This document shows positions 9,465 to 18,775 of a stretch of DNA of 64,000 nucleotides, piece after piece; positions within the stretch are counted from its first letter, which is position 1, and every line of letters begins with the position of its first letter. A model generated the notes under the pieces. That model did not search any database. It saw only the letters and a program-made list of their open reading frames with translations, and was not told the origin of the DNA. The position numbers and the translations under genes were made by a program. The stretch is taken from positions 1-64,000 of the forward strand of contig NZ_CP186540.1 of assembly GCF_049389645.1 (NCBI RefSeq). Direction: 5' to 3'. The stretch is from Alkalibacterium sp049389645. Its GTDB lineage: Bacteria > Bacillota > Bacilli > Lactobacillales > Carnobacteriaceae_A.

Positions 9465-11102
9465 TCAGTAATTTTTCAACAAATAATATAACGGGAGTAT
9501 CGAAACCAGGATAATGATAAGGGCTCCCGGCGCCGCTTGTGCATATATCGCTTCTGATGCCTGATAATAGACTCTTATAGCTAGCGTATCGAAGCCAGGA
9601 GGCCTTAACATTAACGTAACGGGCAGTTCTTTCAGTGAACTCACAAAAACCAATGCTCCCCCTGCTAATAGCCCTGGAAGGATTGCAGGCAATGTAATGA
9701 AAAATATCACCTTCCATGTCGAATGTCCCAAGCTTCTAGCAGACTCATCGATACGCGGAGAAATCATATTCATAGCTGTCTCACCCGATTGTAAAACTTG
9801 CGGCATAAATCTAATCAGTTGAGCGATAATGACCAGAAATACAGTGTTGTACAAAAAGGGGATATGATTATTAAATATGAAGACTAAACCCAATGCTACG
9901 ATTACGCCAGGAAGCGCATAGCCTGTATAGCTTAATTTATAAATCAGACTACTCACCACAGAATGATGCCTGGAATATAAGTACACCAATGGCACGGATA
10001 AGATCATGCTTAATCCCGCCGTTGCACCCGCGATTTGAAAGCTATTAAGGGTGTATTCAAATATGGAACTGTCAATCAAGCCACTACCCGCACCGATCAT
10101 CGTCCAGTAAACGAGTACGATGATCGGCAAGGCAACAGAGATCAGGAAAATAAAGATGACATAAAGCAAGGAGACGTGCTTATATTTCCCTAGACTTAAA
10201 GTCTGAGACTCTTTGGCTATCCCTTTAGTTTGATAGTATGCTTTTCTCTTTTTCATTAACTTTTCGATCAAAAGAACGATCACTGTTATACCGATCAAGA
10301 CCAAACTTAATACCGATGCTGATGGAATATCAAACCCGGCCCGCTGATAATAAATCGCTGACGTGAACGTCACATACCGCAGCATGGATACTGCCCCGAA
10401 ATCGCTTATGACATATAAAAAGACGAGAACTCCGCCCGCGCCAATAGCTGGGACAAGCATAGGTAAAATTATTTTGAAGAATATATGAAACCCGTTATAG
10501 CCTAATGATCTACCAACCTCTTCATAAGTCTGGCTGATTTTCCTGAGCGATGCACTGGTGACAAGGTAAACATATGGATAGGTGAACAGAGTCATCACTA
10601 AAAACACACCATAAAAGGAATAAATATCAAAAGTTAAGCTGAAGTCATTACCATATGCCGCTTGTATAGCCTGATAAAGCCAGCCTCTAGGTCCTAATAC
10701 AATAATATAGGTTACCGCTCCTACATAGGGTGGGACAACCAGAGGTAGAGCTAATAGCCATCTCCAGATCCGTCTTCCGGGTAAATCCGTGCGTGTCACT
10801 AACCAAGCCAAAGAAACCCCAATAAACGTCGAGGTCAAGGTGACAGCGATCCCCAGAGAGAGTGTATTCCATAATAACTGTGGGATCCGGGTATCCAGTA
10901 ACCTCATCCAACTTTCACTTCCAGCCAAAAAAGACTGATAAATGACATAAAGTAAAGGTAGCGTCATGATAAGCGCAATAACAATAGACACGCCTAACAG
11001 AGATCTACTGGGTTTATTCCCATGCCAAATAGCTCGGTCGAATTTAAATAGTCTGGATAAGTTGTCAGGTTTAATTTTTTTTCGTAATGTGTGATGACTC
11101 AT
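9465..11102 (-). CDS. ferric iron ABC transporter permease (FbpB/AfuB type)
   Basis: Integral membrane subunit of an Fe(III) importer. The 545 residues are a head-to-tail fusion of two BPD-type permease domains, each with about six helices. Each half has an EAA-like loop: EEVGRSLGYNGFHIFFKIILP in the first and DESARSLGHSTWKVIFFITLP in the second. The first TM starts around residue 38. It is the last gene of a leftward operon, 37 bp after the binding-protein gene. Family and neighbours indicate iron; the sequence alone does not rule out another metal or thiamine. Confidence 0.85.
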   Translation of the reverse strand: MSHHTLRKKIKPDNLSRLFKFDRAIWHGNKPSRSLLGVSIVIALIMTLPLLYVIYQSFLAGSESWMRLLDTRIPQLLWNTLSLGIAVTLTSTFIGVSLAWLVTRTDLPGRRIWRWLLALPLVVPPYVGAVTYIIVLGPRGWLYQAIQAAYGNDFSLTFDIYSFYGVFLVMTLFTYPYVYLVTSASLRKISQTYEEVGRSLGYNGFHIFFKIILPMLVPAIGAGGVLVFLYVISDFGAVSMLRYVTFTSAIYYQRAGFDIPSASVLSLVLIGITVIVLLIEKLMKKRKAYYQTKGIAKESQTLSLGKYKHVSLLYVIFIFLISVALPIIVLVYWTMIGAGSGLIDSSIFEYTLNSFQIAGATAGLSMILSVPLVYLYSRHHSVVSSLIYKLSYTGYALPGVIVALGLVFIFNNHIPFLYNTVFLVIIAQLIRFMPQVLQSGETAMNMISPRIDESARSLGHSTWKVIFFITLPAILPGLLAGGALVFVSSLKELPVTLMLRPPGFDTLAIRVYYQASEAIYAQAAPGALIIILVSILPLYYLLKNY

Positions 11103-11139
11103 CGGCTACTCCTATGATTAAATAATAAGCTACTTCTTT

Positions 11140-12183
11140 TTATTTTAAATTCAAATCCAAACCGGCGTCTTCAATCAACAAACGTGTATCTTCAAAATAA
11201 TTACCTAATTCTCTAAGCGGCATCGTTTGCACGTTGAGGTCAGTCAATTTAACAGCTGACTCGAAAGGCGGGGTCAAGTTACTGTTGATAGGTACTTCCA
11301 GCGATTCTCCAACAAATGCCAACTGGTTTTCTTCTTCTAAAAGCCAGTTCAAGAAAACTTGGGCTGAATCTTCATTAGGACTGTCTTCTAATAATCCAAT
11401 TCCCGCGCCATTCACGATCGCTCCCATTTCGCCTTCTTCCTGGTCTGGATAGACAAAGCCCACATTGTTATCTTGAGGTTCTAATAATTGCTGATGATAA
11501 TAATAATTATTGACTAGTCCAAACGCATGGAGCCCTTCACCCACCGCTCGTCTGATATCGCCGTGTCCTTCAAAAATAGCGGCAGAGTTATCTTGAATCG
11601 ATTCGATCCATTCCTGGGTTCGTTCATCTCCCCACTCATATCTCAAAGCAGAAACGTTTGAAATCATTCCCCCGTTTCCTCCGCGGGTTATGGCATAGCC
11701 ATTTTCGATGTCACTAAAGTCGTTATCGATCAACTCTTCCATTTTAGTGGGCACATCTGATTCATCGATCAGATCTTTATTGTAAATAAACCCTCTGGCT
11801 CTAGACGACAATGCGATCCATTCGTTGTTTTCTGCGCGATATAATTCTTCAATACTTTCTATGTTGTCAGGATCTGTTGCTTTAAGTAATTCTTCCTGAT
11901 TGAGGTACTCCAGTGCTCCGATATCATTGGAAATGAACACGTCGGCTTGAGTGTTGTTTCTTTCTTCTAAAATCTGTAAGGGTTCGACCCCATGAAGCGC
12001 CTTTACTTCAATTCCGGTATCTTGTTTAAATTTATCGAGCAAATCCGATACGAACATTTCGTTTCTTGAAGAATACACCACGAGTTCTTCGTTTTCATTA
12101 GTTGAATCAGACACTGCATCGCACCCCGTCAAGAGAGCCAACATGACTAATCCTGTTACCCCAAAAATGAAATTGCTTTTCAT
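11140..12183 (-). CDS. ferric iron ABC transporter substrate-binding lipoprotein (FbpA/FutA type)
   Basis: Extracellular lipid-anchored receptor that delivers Fe(III) to the adjacent permease. I take the start as the ATG at 12183 (MKSNFIFGV), preceded by GGGAGTGG; an upstream frame of 17 codons would run through the Fur box. The signal peptide ends in the lipobox LLTGC. The mature part begins LVVYSSRNEM, as in the FutA/FbpA branch, and NNYYYHQQ supplies the tyrosine cluster used for iron in that family. A Fur-type palindrome lies 21 bp upstream, so it probably has its own iron-controlled promoter in addition to read-through from the ATPase gene. Confidence 0.87.
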   Translation of the reverse strand: MKSNFIFGVTGLVMLALLTGCDAVSDSTNENEELVVYSSRNEMFVSDLLDKFKQDTGIEVKALHGVEPLQILEERNNTQADVFISNDIGALEYLNQEELLKATDPDNIESIEELYRAENNEWIALSSRARGFIYNKDLIDESDVPTKMEELIDNDFSDIENGYAITRGGNGGMISNVSALRYEWGDERTQEWIESIQDNSAAIFEGHGDIRRAVGEGLHAFGLVNNYYYHQQLLEPQDNNVGFVYPDQEEGEMGAIVNGAGIGLLEDSPNEDSAQVFLNWLLEEENQLAFVGESLEVPINSNLTPPFESAVKLTDLNVQTMPLRELGNYFEDTRLLIEDAGLDLNLK

Positions 12184-12203
12184 TACTACCACTCCCATTC
12201 TAT

Positions 12204-12224
12204 TGAGAACGATTATCATTCTCA
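12204..12224. promoter_or_regulatory. Fur box upstream of the iron-binding lipoprotein gene
   Basis: The 21-bp imperfect palindrome TGAGAACGATTATCATTCTCA has the inverted-repeat layout of Fur sites (core GATTATCATT). It lies between the ATPase gene and the binding-protein start. Iron repression is inferred. Confidence 0.82.
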
Positions 12225-12301
12225 CCAAAAACATTACACTACGCTTTTATATTAGTCAAGATTTAATTGTATTTTTTTTCACATGACATAAAACTGATCA
12301 A

Positions 12302-13360
12302 CTACTCAATGACGGTCACATGCTCTTTATTAATATCAAAATTCAATGATTGTCCCACCAGTATTTCATGATTGATAGGTGCAGATAGTATGATAGGCGT
12401 CGTCAATTCAGTTATCGTATTATTGACTGTTAAATGAATTTCTTGTTTATCTCCACCATAGACGATACGCTCTACTATGCCGCTAAAAAAACCATGCGAA
12501 TTAAGTTGAATATTTTCAGGCCTGATCGACAGCATCACTTTACCCTTATAACGATTTAATAATGATATAATGGGAACCCTACCTATAGGAGTCAATGCGT
12601 CATCTTCATCTGTGTCTATCTCACCTTGAAGCAGATTTGTCTTACCCACAAATTGAGCGACAAAACAGTTTGTTGGACAACGATAAAGTTCTTTAGGGGT
12701 GGATATCTGCTGAATGGTACCGTCTTTCATTACAACGACTTTGTCTGCAACAGCAAATGCATCTTTTTGGTCATGGGTAACGATGATCGCAGTCGCTTTA
12801 GCTTTTTTTAGAATAGCGGCTATGTCTTGTCTCATTTTTTCTCTCAAACCTGCATCGATACTACTGAAGGGTTCGTCTAGCAAGATGACATGAGGTGAAG
12901 GCGCTAAAGCACGGGCAATGGCTACACGTTGCTGCTGACCCCCAGATAAATTGGAGGGAATGCTGTCAGCATAATCTTCCAACTCTATTAGCTCCAGCAT
13001 TTCATGGACTCTTTTTATTTTTTCACTTTTTTTCATATTCTTTAAACCGAACATGATATTCTTTGACACTGTCATATTAGGAAACAAGGCATGTTCCTGA
13101 AAAACCATACCGATGCCTCTTTTTTCCGGAGACACGACTGCTGAATCTGATACTACTAGATTATTTCCTATCTCGATAGTTCCTTTTGTTGGATTTTCAA
13201 AACCCGCTATCATTCGTAACGCCGTTGTCTTACCGCAACCACTCGGACCTAGCAACGAAACAATTTCACCTTTATTTATACTGAAACTAATGTCATTGAC
13301 CGCAGGCTGTGAATGGTTATCAAAACGTTTAGTAAGATTTTTGATATGAATAAAAGTCAT
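12302..13360 (-). CDS. ferric iron ABC transporter ATP-binding protein (FbpC/AfuC type)
   Basis: Cytoplasmic ATPase that drives the importer. Walker A GPSGCGKT at 38-45, Q-loop region GMVFQEHALFPNMTV, signature LSGGQQQRVAIARAL, Walker B VILLDEPFSSID, H-loop VTHDQ. A TOBE-like C-terminal domain (about 240-352) is typical of the iron/putrescine/sulfate class. ATG at 13360 after AGGGAG. It is the first gene of the C-A-B operon, with its own Fur-like palindrome upstream. Confidence 0.88.
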   Translation of the reverse strand: MTFIHIKNLTKRFDNHSQPAVNDISFSINKGEIVSLLGPSGCGKTTALRMIAGFENPTKGTIEIGNNLVVSDSAVVSPEKRGIGMVFQEHALFPNMTVSKNIMFGLKNMKKSEKIKRVHEMLELIELEDYADSIPSNLSGGQQQRVAIARALAPSPHVILLDEPFSSIDAGLREKMRQDIAAILKKAKATAIIVTHDQKDAFAVADKVVVMKDGTIQQISTPKELYRCPTNCFVAQFVGKTNLLQGEIDTDEDDALTPIGRVPIISLLNRYKGKVMLSIRPENIQLNSHGFFSGIVERIVYGGDKQEIHLTVNNTITELTTPIILSAPINHEILVGQSLNFDINKEHVTVIE

Positions 13361-13400
13361 AACCGTTTCTCCCTATAGTGTAATCTGATTTTCTCATATT

Positions 13401-13433
13401 AATTGAGAACCGTTTTCAATTAAATGAAGTATA
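13401..13433 (-). promoter_or_regulatory. Fur-like operator and -10 of the iron operon
   Basis: ATTGAGAACCGTTTTCAAT (13402-13420) is a 19-bp palindrome with one mismatched pair. It lies immediately downstream of a minus-strand -10 TATACT (13428-13433), a position at which Fur would block RNA polymerase. The -35 is poor. Confidence 0.72.
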
Positions 13434-13575
13434 GCACAATTGTGAAACATATAAAATAAAAGATTGGTTAAATATATCACGCGTTATGTTAATATATTGG
13501 ATAAAAACATATTTATATAAACGAAATCGTGATAGAATTATTACTAGCGTCATCATGAGTTAAGGAGGAGATTAG

Positions 13576-14172
13576 TTGGTTGAGATAGTTGTGATACTCT
13601 GCGCTTACCTTTTGGGATCGATTCCTTCAGGTGTGTGGATAGGCAAACTTTTTTTCAAAACCGATGTGAGAGAACATGGAAGTGGCAATATGGGAACGAC
13701 TAACACCTTCAGAGTTCTTGGAAAAACAGCTGGAACCATTGTTTTGATTTTAGACATCACAAAAGGAACGGTTGCCGCTTTATTGCCTATATGGTTTGGC
13801 TTGAATATTCATCCAATGGCCGTGGGTATCTTCGCAGTCATCGGTCACGTTTTTCCGATCTTCGCAGGATTTAAAGGCGGAAAAGCGGTGGCTACTAGTG
13901 CCGGTATCGTTATAGGAGCACAGCCATTATTTGCCTTTCTTATTTTAATTTTTGGAGTCACTTTATATGTTTCACGTATGGTAAGTTTGGCTAGTATTGT
14001 TACTTCGATTATTGCAGCGATTGCCTCATTATTCTTGGGGGACTGGATATTTGCAACGATTGTATGGTTAGCTATGATTATTGTGATAATCAGACACCGC
14101 TCTAATATAGAACGCATTAAAAATGGCAGCGAAAGTAAAGTGCCTTTTGGTTTAAACAAAACAAAAAAATGA
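13576..14172 (+). CDS. plsY: acyl-phosphate:glycerol-3-phosphate acyltransferase PlsY
   Basis: Membrane enzyme that acylates glycerol-3-phosphate with acyl-phosphate in the first step of phospholipid synthesis, working with PlsX. 198 residues, five or so helices, with the conserved loops GSGNMGTTNTFR and GHVFPIFAGFKGGKAVATS. The start is TTG at 13576, five bases after the strong site AAGGAGGAG. Read divergently from the iron operon. In related genomes plsY is the divergent neighbour of parE, so the iron cassette looks inserted. Confidence 0.93.
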   Translation: MVEIVVILCAYLLGSIPSGVWIGKLFFKTDVREHGSGNMGTTNTFRVLGKTAGTIVLILDITKGTVAALLPIWFGLNIHPMAVGIFAVIGHVFPIFAGFKGGKAVATSAGIVIGAQPLFAFLILIFGVTLYVSRMVSLASIVTSIIAAIASLFLGDWIFATIVWLAMIIVIIRHRSNIERIKNGSESKVPFGLNKTKK

Positions 14173-14198
14173 GTTTATCCTGAGAAAAAAAGTCGATA

Positions 14199-14253
14199 AA
14201 AAGACCTTTTCTAACCCAGTCATTATCATATGACGGTAGAAAAGGTCTTTTTT
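14199..14253 (+). terminator. terminator after plsY, shared with the GGDEF gene
   Basis: Stem AAAGACCTTTTCTA / TAGAAAAGGTCTTT with T8 on the plus strand; A-rich on the other side, so it can act for both convergent genes. Confidence 0.85.
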
Positions 14254-15240
14254 TTAGCCTATTATCTGATTTTTCCCGTTTTCTTTTGCTTCGTATAGGT
14301 GTTTATCAGCATCTTTCACTGCATCTTCGTGATCACCCTGAGTGTAAACGGTGAAACCTCCGCTGATCGTCAGCGATTCATTTTTCAGAAATTCGTTTGT
14401 TTCAATAGCAGAACGGCAGTCTTCCAGTACATTTACAGCCTGCTCTTTTGACATATTTGGCAAGAGTATCAGAAATTCCTCCCCACCATAACGTCCGACA
14501 CAGCCTTTTCTTTTCAAAACGTGTTCCAAGGTTTTAGCCGTCTCTTTGAGCACATAATCCCCATAAACATGACCTTTGGTATCATTGAGCCGTTTGAAAT
14601 CATCGATATCGATCATGCTGACAATCAGTGAATACTCTTGGATAACCGACTCCACGATACGCGATTTTAACTCTCTGATAATTGAACGGCGATTTCTGAT
14701 CTGCGTCAATTCATCCTTATCAATCAGTTCAATCAACGTTGACGTCAAGTCTACCAAGTCTTCTTCTTTTGCTTTTTGTTTGGTTATATCAAAGACTATA
14801 CCCGTCAGAAAAAGAGGCGCACCGTCTTTGGAACGTTTGGTGACTTTCCCGCGATCATAATACCATTTCCATTGACCGTCTTTTGCTTTGATCCGGTATT
14901 CCACTTCATAAACCGGTGTCGATCCTTTTAAGTGTTCCCGCATATTATCCATCACAGGTTCAAAATCATCTGGGTGCAATTTACTTGTAAAGAAATCATA
15001 AGGAACTTTCTCTGGTAACTCTTCCATCTTGTAACCTAAAGCTTCTACTTTCAATGGATTAAAGACCACATCATTTGTCTGGACATTCCAATACCAATGA
15101 CCGAGATTCCCTTTCCAAGGATAATCCAATTTAGCTTCAGCTTCTTTTTCTGCAAGAAGCTCGTTTATCAGCATCTCTTGTTCTGTAATCTTTAAAAGCA
15201 GCTCTTCTTTAGAAGGTTCACTTATTTTTTCTGCATTCAT
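14254..15240 (-). CDS. PAS-GGDEF diguanylate cyclase
   Basis: Predicted cytoplasmic sensor enzyme that makes cyclic di-GMP from two GTP. Residues 5-40 are a short coiled coil, 45-155 a PAS_3 domain (LHPDDFEPVM, GIVFDITKQK) and 160-328 a GGDEF domain. The active site is GGEEF at 252-256, with DELTQIRNRR at the domain start. There is no RxxD five residues before the active site, so product inhibition through the I-site is not expected. No signal peptide or membrane helix. It lies 21 bp after hslU, a position where codY stands in Bacillus. Confidence 0.88.
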   Translation of the reverse strand: MNAEKISEPSKEELLLKITEQEMLINELLAEKEAEAKLDYPWKGNLGHWYWNVQTNDVVFNPLKVEALGYKMEELPEKVPYDFFTSKLHPDDFEPVMDNMREHLKGSTPVYEVEYRIKAKDGQWKWYYDRGKVTKRSKDGAPLFLTGIVFDITKQKAKEEDLVDLTSTLIELIDKDELTQIRNRRSIIRELKSRIVESVIQEYSLIVSMIDIDDFKRLNDTKGHVYGDYVLKETAKTLEHVLKRKGCVGRYGGEEFLILLPNMSKEQAVNVLEDCRSAIETNEFLKNESLTISGGFTVYTQGDHEDAVKDADKHLYEAKENGKNQIIG

Positions 15241-15261
15241 CCTTGCACCCCGATTAGTGTC

Positions 15262-16686
15262 TTATAAGATATAACGGCTAAGGTCTTTGTCCTGAACGAT
15301 ATGACCAATTTTATCTTCGACATATTTTTTTGTGATTTTCACTTCGCCCATACTCATATCCGGTGATTCGAATAATAAGTCTTCGAGTAAGCGTTCAAGA
15401 ATCGTGTGTAAGCGACGTGCACCGATGTTTTCTGTGGATTCATTCACTTCATAAGCGATTCCGGCTATTTCTTCAATAGCTTCCATTGTAAAGATGACAT
15501 CAATGTTTTCTGTTTCAAGTAAAGCACGGTATTGTTTAACTAAGGCGTTTTCTGGTTCAGTGAGTATTTTAACGAAGTCATCCTTAGTTAAATCATCAAG
15601 CTCCACACGGATAGGAAAACGACCCTGCAATTCTGGAATCAAATCACTTGGTTTCGAAACATGAAATGCACCAGAACCGATGAACAGGATATGATCCGTA
15701 TTGACTGTTCCGTATTTGGTAGGCACACTGGATCCCTCAACGATCGGCAGAATGTCTCTCTGGACACCTTCTCTTGAAACCTGGCCGCTGTTTTGTCCTT
15801 TAGAAGTTATTTTATCGATTTCATCGACAAAGATGATCCCGGAATTCTCGGTTAAGCGGACGGCATCCGCATTAATATCTTCTGTATTGATAAGTTTGTC
15901 TGCTTCTTCTTCGTTGAATATATCCAACGCTTCCTTGACCGTCACCTTGCGTTTAACTTTTTTGGAAGGCGTAAGCTGACCTAGTGTTTCTGACAAATCA
16001 ATGCCCATCTGTTCCATCGGTGCACTCATAGGACTGTTCGGTGATTTCTTCTTCTCCGTCACTTTTATTTCAACTTCTCTGGAGTCCAGAACGCCTCGAC
16101 TGATCTGATCGATCAATGCGGCACGTTTAGAAGAAATTTCTTCCGTAACCGTTTCTTCTTCGTCATCATCAACGTTTTGATTGAACTGGTTGGGGTCCAT
16201 CCCCATCCCTTTAAACATGCCTGCCAGCGGGTTGTTATCGTTACTGCTTTTTTGTTTTTTTATTCCCGGTGCCAAAGCTTTTGCGACACGTTCAACGGCT
16301 CTTTTTTCAGCACGCCCACGGACATTTTTACGGTGTTCGTCACGAACTATCTGTATTGATGCTTCAGTTAAGTCTCTGACCATCGATTCAACATCACGTC
16401 CGATGTAGCCGACTTCTGTAAATTTAGTGGCTTCAACTTTGATAAAAGGCGCATCCACGATCGCGGCTAAACGACGGGCGATTTCTGTTTTACCGACCCC
16501 TGTTGCCCCGATCATCAAGATGTTTTTCGGGGTGATTTCTTTCTGCATGTCTGCGTCCAGTTTCAAACGACGATAGCGATTACGTAAAGCCACAGCAACT
16601 GCTTTTTTAGCATCTTGCTGTCCTACGATATATTTATCTAATTTCGTTACGATCTCTCTAGGTGTAAAATCATTTCTTACTCTCAT
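15262..16686 (-). CDS. hslU: ATP-dependent protease ATPase subunit HslU (ClpY)
   Basis: Hexameric AAA+ unfoldase that feeds proteins to HslV. I place the start at ATG 16686 (MRVRNDFTPREIV) after AAGGGG; the frame extends 23 codons upstream into hslV but without homology. That gives 474 aa. Walker A GATGVGKT (60-67), pore loop GYIG instead of GYVG in VGYIGRDVESM, Walker B GIIFVDEIDKI, an acidic I-domain around 140-200, and the C-terminal LSRYIL that docks into HslV. Third gene of xerC-hslV-hslU. Confidence 0.95.
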   Translation of the reverse strand: MRVRNDFTPREIVTKLDKYIVGQQDAKKAVAVALRNRYRRLKLDADMQKEITPKNILMIGATGVGKTEIARRLAAIVDAPFIKVEATKFTEVGYIGRDVESMVRDLTEASIQIVRDEHRKNVRGRAEKRAVERVAKALAPGIKKQKSSNDNNPLAGMFKGMGMDPNQFNQNVDDDEEETVTEEISSKRAALIDQISRGVLDSREVEIKVTEKKKSPNSPMSAPMEQMGIDLSETLGQLTPSKKVKRKVTVKEALDIFNEEEADKLINTEDINADAVRLTENSGIIFVDEIDKITSKGQNSGQVSREGVQRDILPIVEGSSVPTKYGTVNTDHILFIGSGAFHVSKPSDLIPELQGRFPIRVELDDLTKDDFVKILTEPENALVKQYRALLETENIDVIFTMEAIEEIAGIAYEVNESTENIGARRLHTILERLLEDLLFESPDMSMGEVKITKKYVEDKIGHIVQDKDLSRYIL

Positions 16687-16699
16687 CTCATCATTCCCC

Positions 16700-17239
16700 T
16701 TACAGTTTTTCTGATACGATATTATGATTAGTGTAGACGCAGATATCTGCGGCAATGGTTAAACTATCTTTTGCTATTTGTTCGGCAGTTAAGTTCTCGC
16801 CATATTTTTTCAAAGCTCTAGCAGCTGACAAAGCAAAATTACCGCCTGAACCGATGCCTAATATGCCATCGTCCGGCTGAATCACTTCGCCATTTCCTGA
16901 AATCAAGAGTATTTGCTCTTTATTCATTACAATGAGCAATGCTTCCAGATTTTTCATCATTTTGTCGGTGCGCCATTCTTTAGCCAGTTCAACAGCCGCA
17001 CGCATCAAATGGCCATTATACTGATTCAAATAACCTTCAAATTTTTCTTCTAAAGTGAACGCGTCTGCTACGCTGCCGGCGAAACCGACTAAGACTTCGT
17101 TGTTATATATTTTTCTGACTTTACGGGCGGTCCCTTTCATAATAACTGATTCGCCCATGGTTACTTGTCCGTCTCCAGCCATGGCACATTCACCATTGTG
17201 CTGAATAGCTAAGATCGTTGTTGCATGAAACTGTGTCAT
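16700..17239 (-). CDS. hslV: ATP-dependent protease peptidase subunit HslV (ClpQ)
   Basis: Proteasome-like threonine peptidase, dodecameric, partner of HslU. 179 aa. A six-residue propeptide MTQFHA precedes the expected mature N-terminus TTILAIQHNG, so T7 is the likely nucleophile; GDGQVTMGES and GSGGNFALSAARAL are family signatures. A threonine start resembles the E. coli enzyme, not the serine start of B. subtilis CodW. 29 bp after xerC and 13 bp before hslU: one operon. Confidence 0.95.
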   Translation of the reverse strand: MTQFHATTILAIQHNGECAMAGDGQVTMGESVIMKGTARKVRKIYNNEVLVGFAGSVADAFTLEEKFEGYLNQYNGHLMRAAVELAKEWRTDKMMKNLEALLIVMNKEQILLISGNGEVIQPDDGILGIGSGGNFALSAARALKKYGENLTAEQIAKDSLTIAADICVYTNHNIVSEKL

Positions 17240-17268
17240 TTTTATTCCTCCATTTTAAAGTGTTCTGT

Positions 17269-18165
17269 TTATGCTCTGGGGTGATACGAATTATAATCTT
17301 TCTGTAAATGTTCTGTGGTCACGTGTGTATAGATCTGTGTTGACGATAAACTCTTATGTCCTAACAATTCCTGCACCGTTCGTATATCTGCACCATTATT
17401 AAGTAAATGGGTTGCAAACGTATGACGCAGCATATGCGGAGTGATGTTATGGGATAAAGAACTCTTTTTGATCAACTGGGTCAGCACGAATTGGATTCCG
17501 TTTTGAGTGATCTGATCTCCGTGATGATTGATAAACAGACAGTCATGATCCTTATTGTATTTTGACATTACCGGTTGCCGTCCGTTTTCGATATACGCTT
17601 TCGTGGCTTCACTTGCATAATGTCCAAAAGGAATATAGCGTTCTTTACGCCCTTTTCCCGTTACAAAAAGCATACCCATCTCAAAGTCAATGTCATCTAG
17701 TTGAATACCTTGACATTCACTCACACGTATCCCTGTCCCGTACAAGATTTCAAGTAAGGCCAGGTTACGCAGATCAAGCGGCGCATCTCCTTCGGTTGCT
17801 TCAAACAAAGCCTTCATTTCTTCTTCATAAAAGAAATTAGGTAAACGAGACCCGCGTTTTTTTAGCTGTAAATATGAAAAAGGGTTGTCATTCACTATCT
17901 CGTTATTTAACAAAAATTGATAAAACGCCCGGATACTCGAGATTTTCCTGGAGATAGACGCACGTGCATACTCTTTATCCGTTAAATAACTTAAATATAT
18001 CCGCGCATCGGACAGTTTGACAGCCAAGACATCCTCTTCCCCTGTCTCTTTTAAAAACTGCTCAAACGCTTGTAAATCGTCAATATAAGCAAGGTTGGTA
18101 TGCTCCGAATAATGACGTTCATTCATCAAATAATTTGAAAATAGCGTGATCCATTTATTTTCCAT
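17269..18165 (-). CDS. xerC: tyrosine recombinase XerC
   Basis: Site-specific recombinase that resolves chromosome dimers at dif with XerD. 298 aa. N-terminal SAM-like core-binding domain (1-105). The catalytic domain has R147 in GTGIRVSE, HMLRHTFATHLL, LLGHKSLSSTQIYTH, and nucleophile Y279. ATG at 18165. First gene of the xerC-hslV-hslU operon. In Bacillus and many relatives trmFO lies between topA and xerC; here that place holds a non-coding stretch. Confidence 0.93.
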   Translation of the reverse strand: MENKWITLFSNYLMNERHYSEHTNLAYIDDLQAFEQFLKETGEEDVLAVKLSDARIYLSYLTDKEYARASISRKISSIRAFYQFLLNNEIVNDNPFSYLQLKKRGSRLPNFFYEEEMKALFEATEGDAPLDLRNLALLEILYGTGIRVSECQGIQLDDIDFEMGMLFVTGKGRKERYIPFGHYASEATKAYIENGRQPVMSKYNKDHDCLFINHHGDQITQNGIQFVLTQLIKKSSLSHNITPHMLRHTFATHLLNNGADIRTVQELLGHKSLSSTQIYTHVTTEHLQKDYNSYHPRA

Positions 18166-18358
18166 GAGTATCTCTCCTCACTCCTATCATTTTAACATAT
18201 GTGAGTCGTTCAAGCATATAGAGAAAAGTAGAAGAAAATAAGACTTAAACGTTAATCTGTAAATCAAGGATAGGGAATACAATAATTTCTAGAAACAGAC
18301 TGTACTCAAAAGTAAATGATCGATATCTTGATTTTGATAAAGTCTCTGCTTGAAGTAA

Positions 18359-18775
18359 CCTTTACTGATAGCTCACGTATGATTCATCATTCGGTGGTCG
18401 GTAGTCGATTTTATACTCGCTACTCACCTGTGCATGTTATTTGAGTTGAATCTACCGTGGTCCAGTAGGTTTAACTCTCATAACAATTTTCGCTGAGCGG
18501 TCACTTAAAGGGTCCTATAGTGACCGCCCAACAAAACTCAGGTATCCACTTGTAACTACAAGGCCTCTATAGTGACTGACTAGCAAAAAACAAATGCTGG
18601 GTGGTCACTACAAGCAGTCTATACTCCCTTCTCCAGTGATGCGATTGGATGAGTAGGCATTACTTACCTGTGGTACTAGCCACTCATTAGAATCTTTGCA
18701 TCGAGTGGCTACTCAAAAAAATCATACTGGTCACTCGGTCAAGAAAAATTCTGAGGAGGCACTATAATAATGCTT
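18359..18775. repeat. degenerate 52-bp repeat array 3 with long hairpins
   Basis: A gene-free stretch between xerC and topA. CTATAGTGAC at 18515 recurs at 18567, and CTATAC at 18619, with weaker matches at 18411 (TTATACTCGC), 18671 (TGGTACTAGC) and 18723 (CATACTGGTC): a 52-bp step throughout. Units are palindromic. 18435-18485 pairs 19 of 21 positions (TGTTAT...CTAC with GTAG...ATAACA, counting wobbles). 18487-18536 has the perfect nine-base arm GCGGTCACT / AGTGACCGC. 18675-18713 pairs ACTAGCCACTC with GAGTGGCTACT. Arm sequence differs between units while pairing persists. The rest of 18166-18358 is AT-rich and shows nothing I can name. Confidence 0.72.

Noticed and set aside
17269..18165. 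Phage or integron integrase
   Set aside because: Length, sequence pattern and the hslV-hslU neighbours identify chromosomal XerC.
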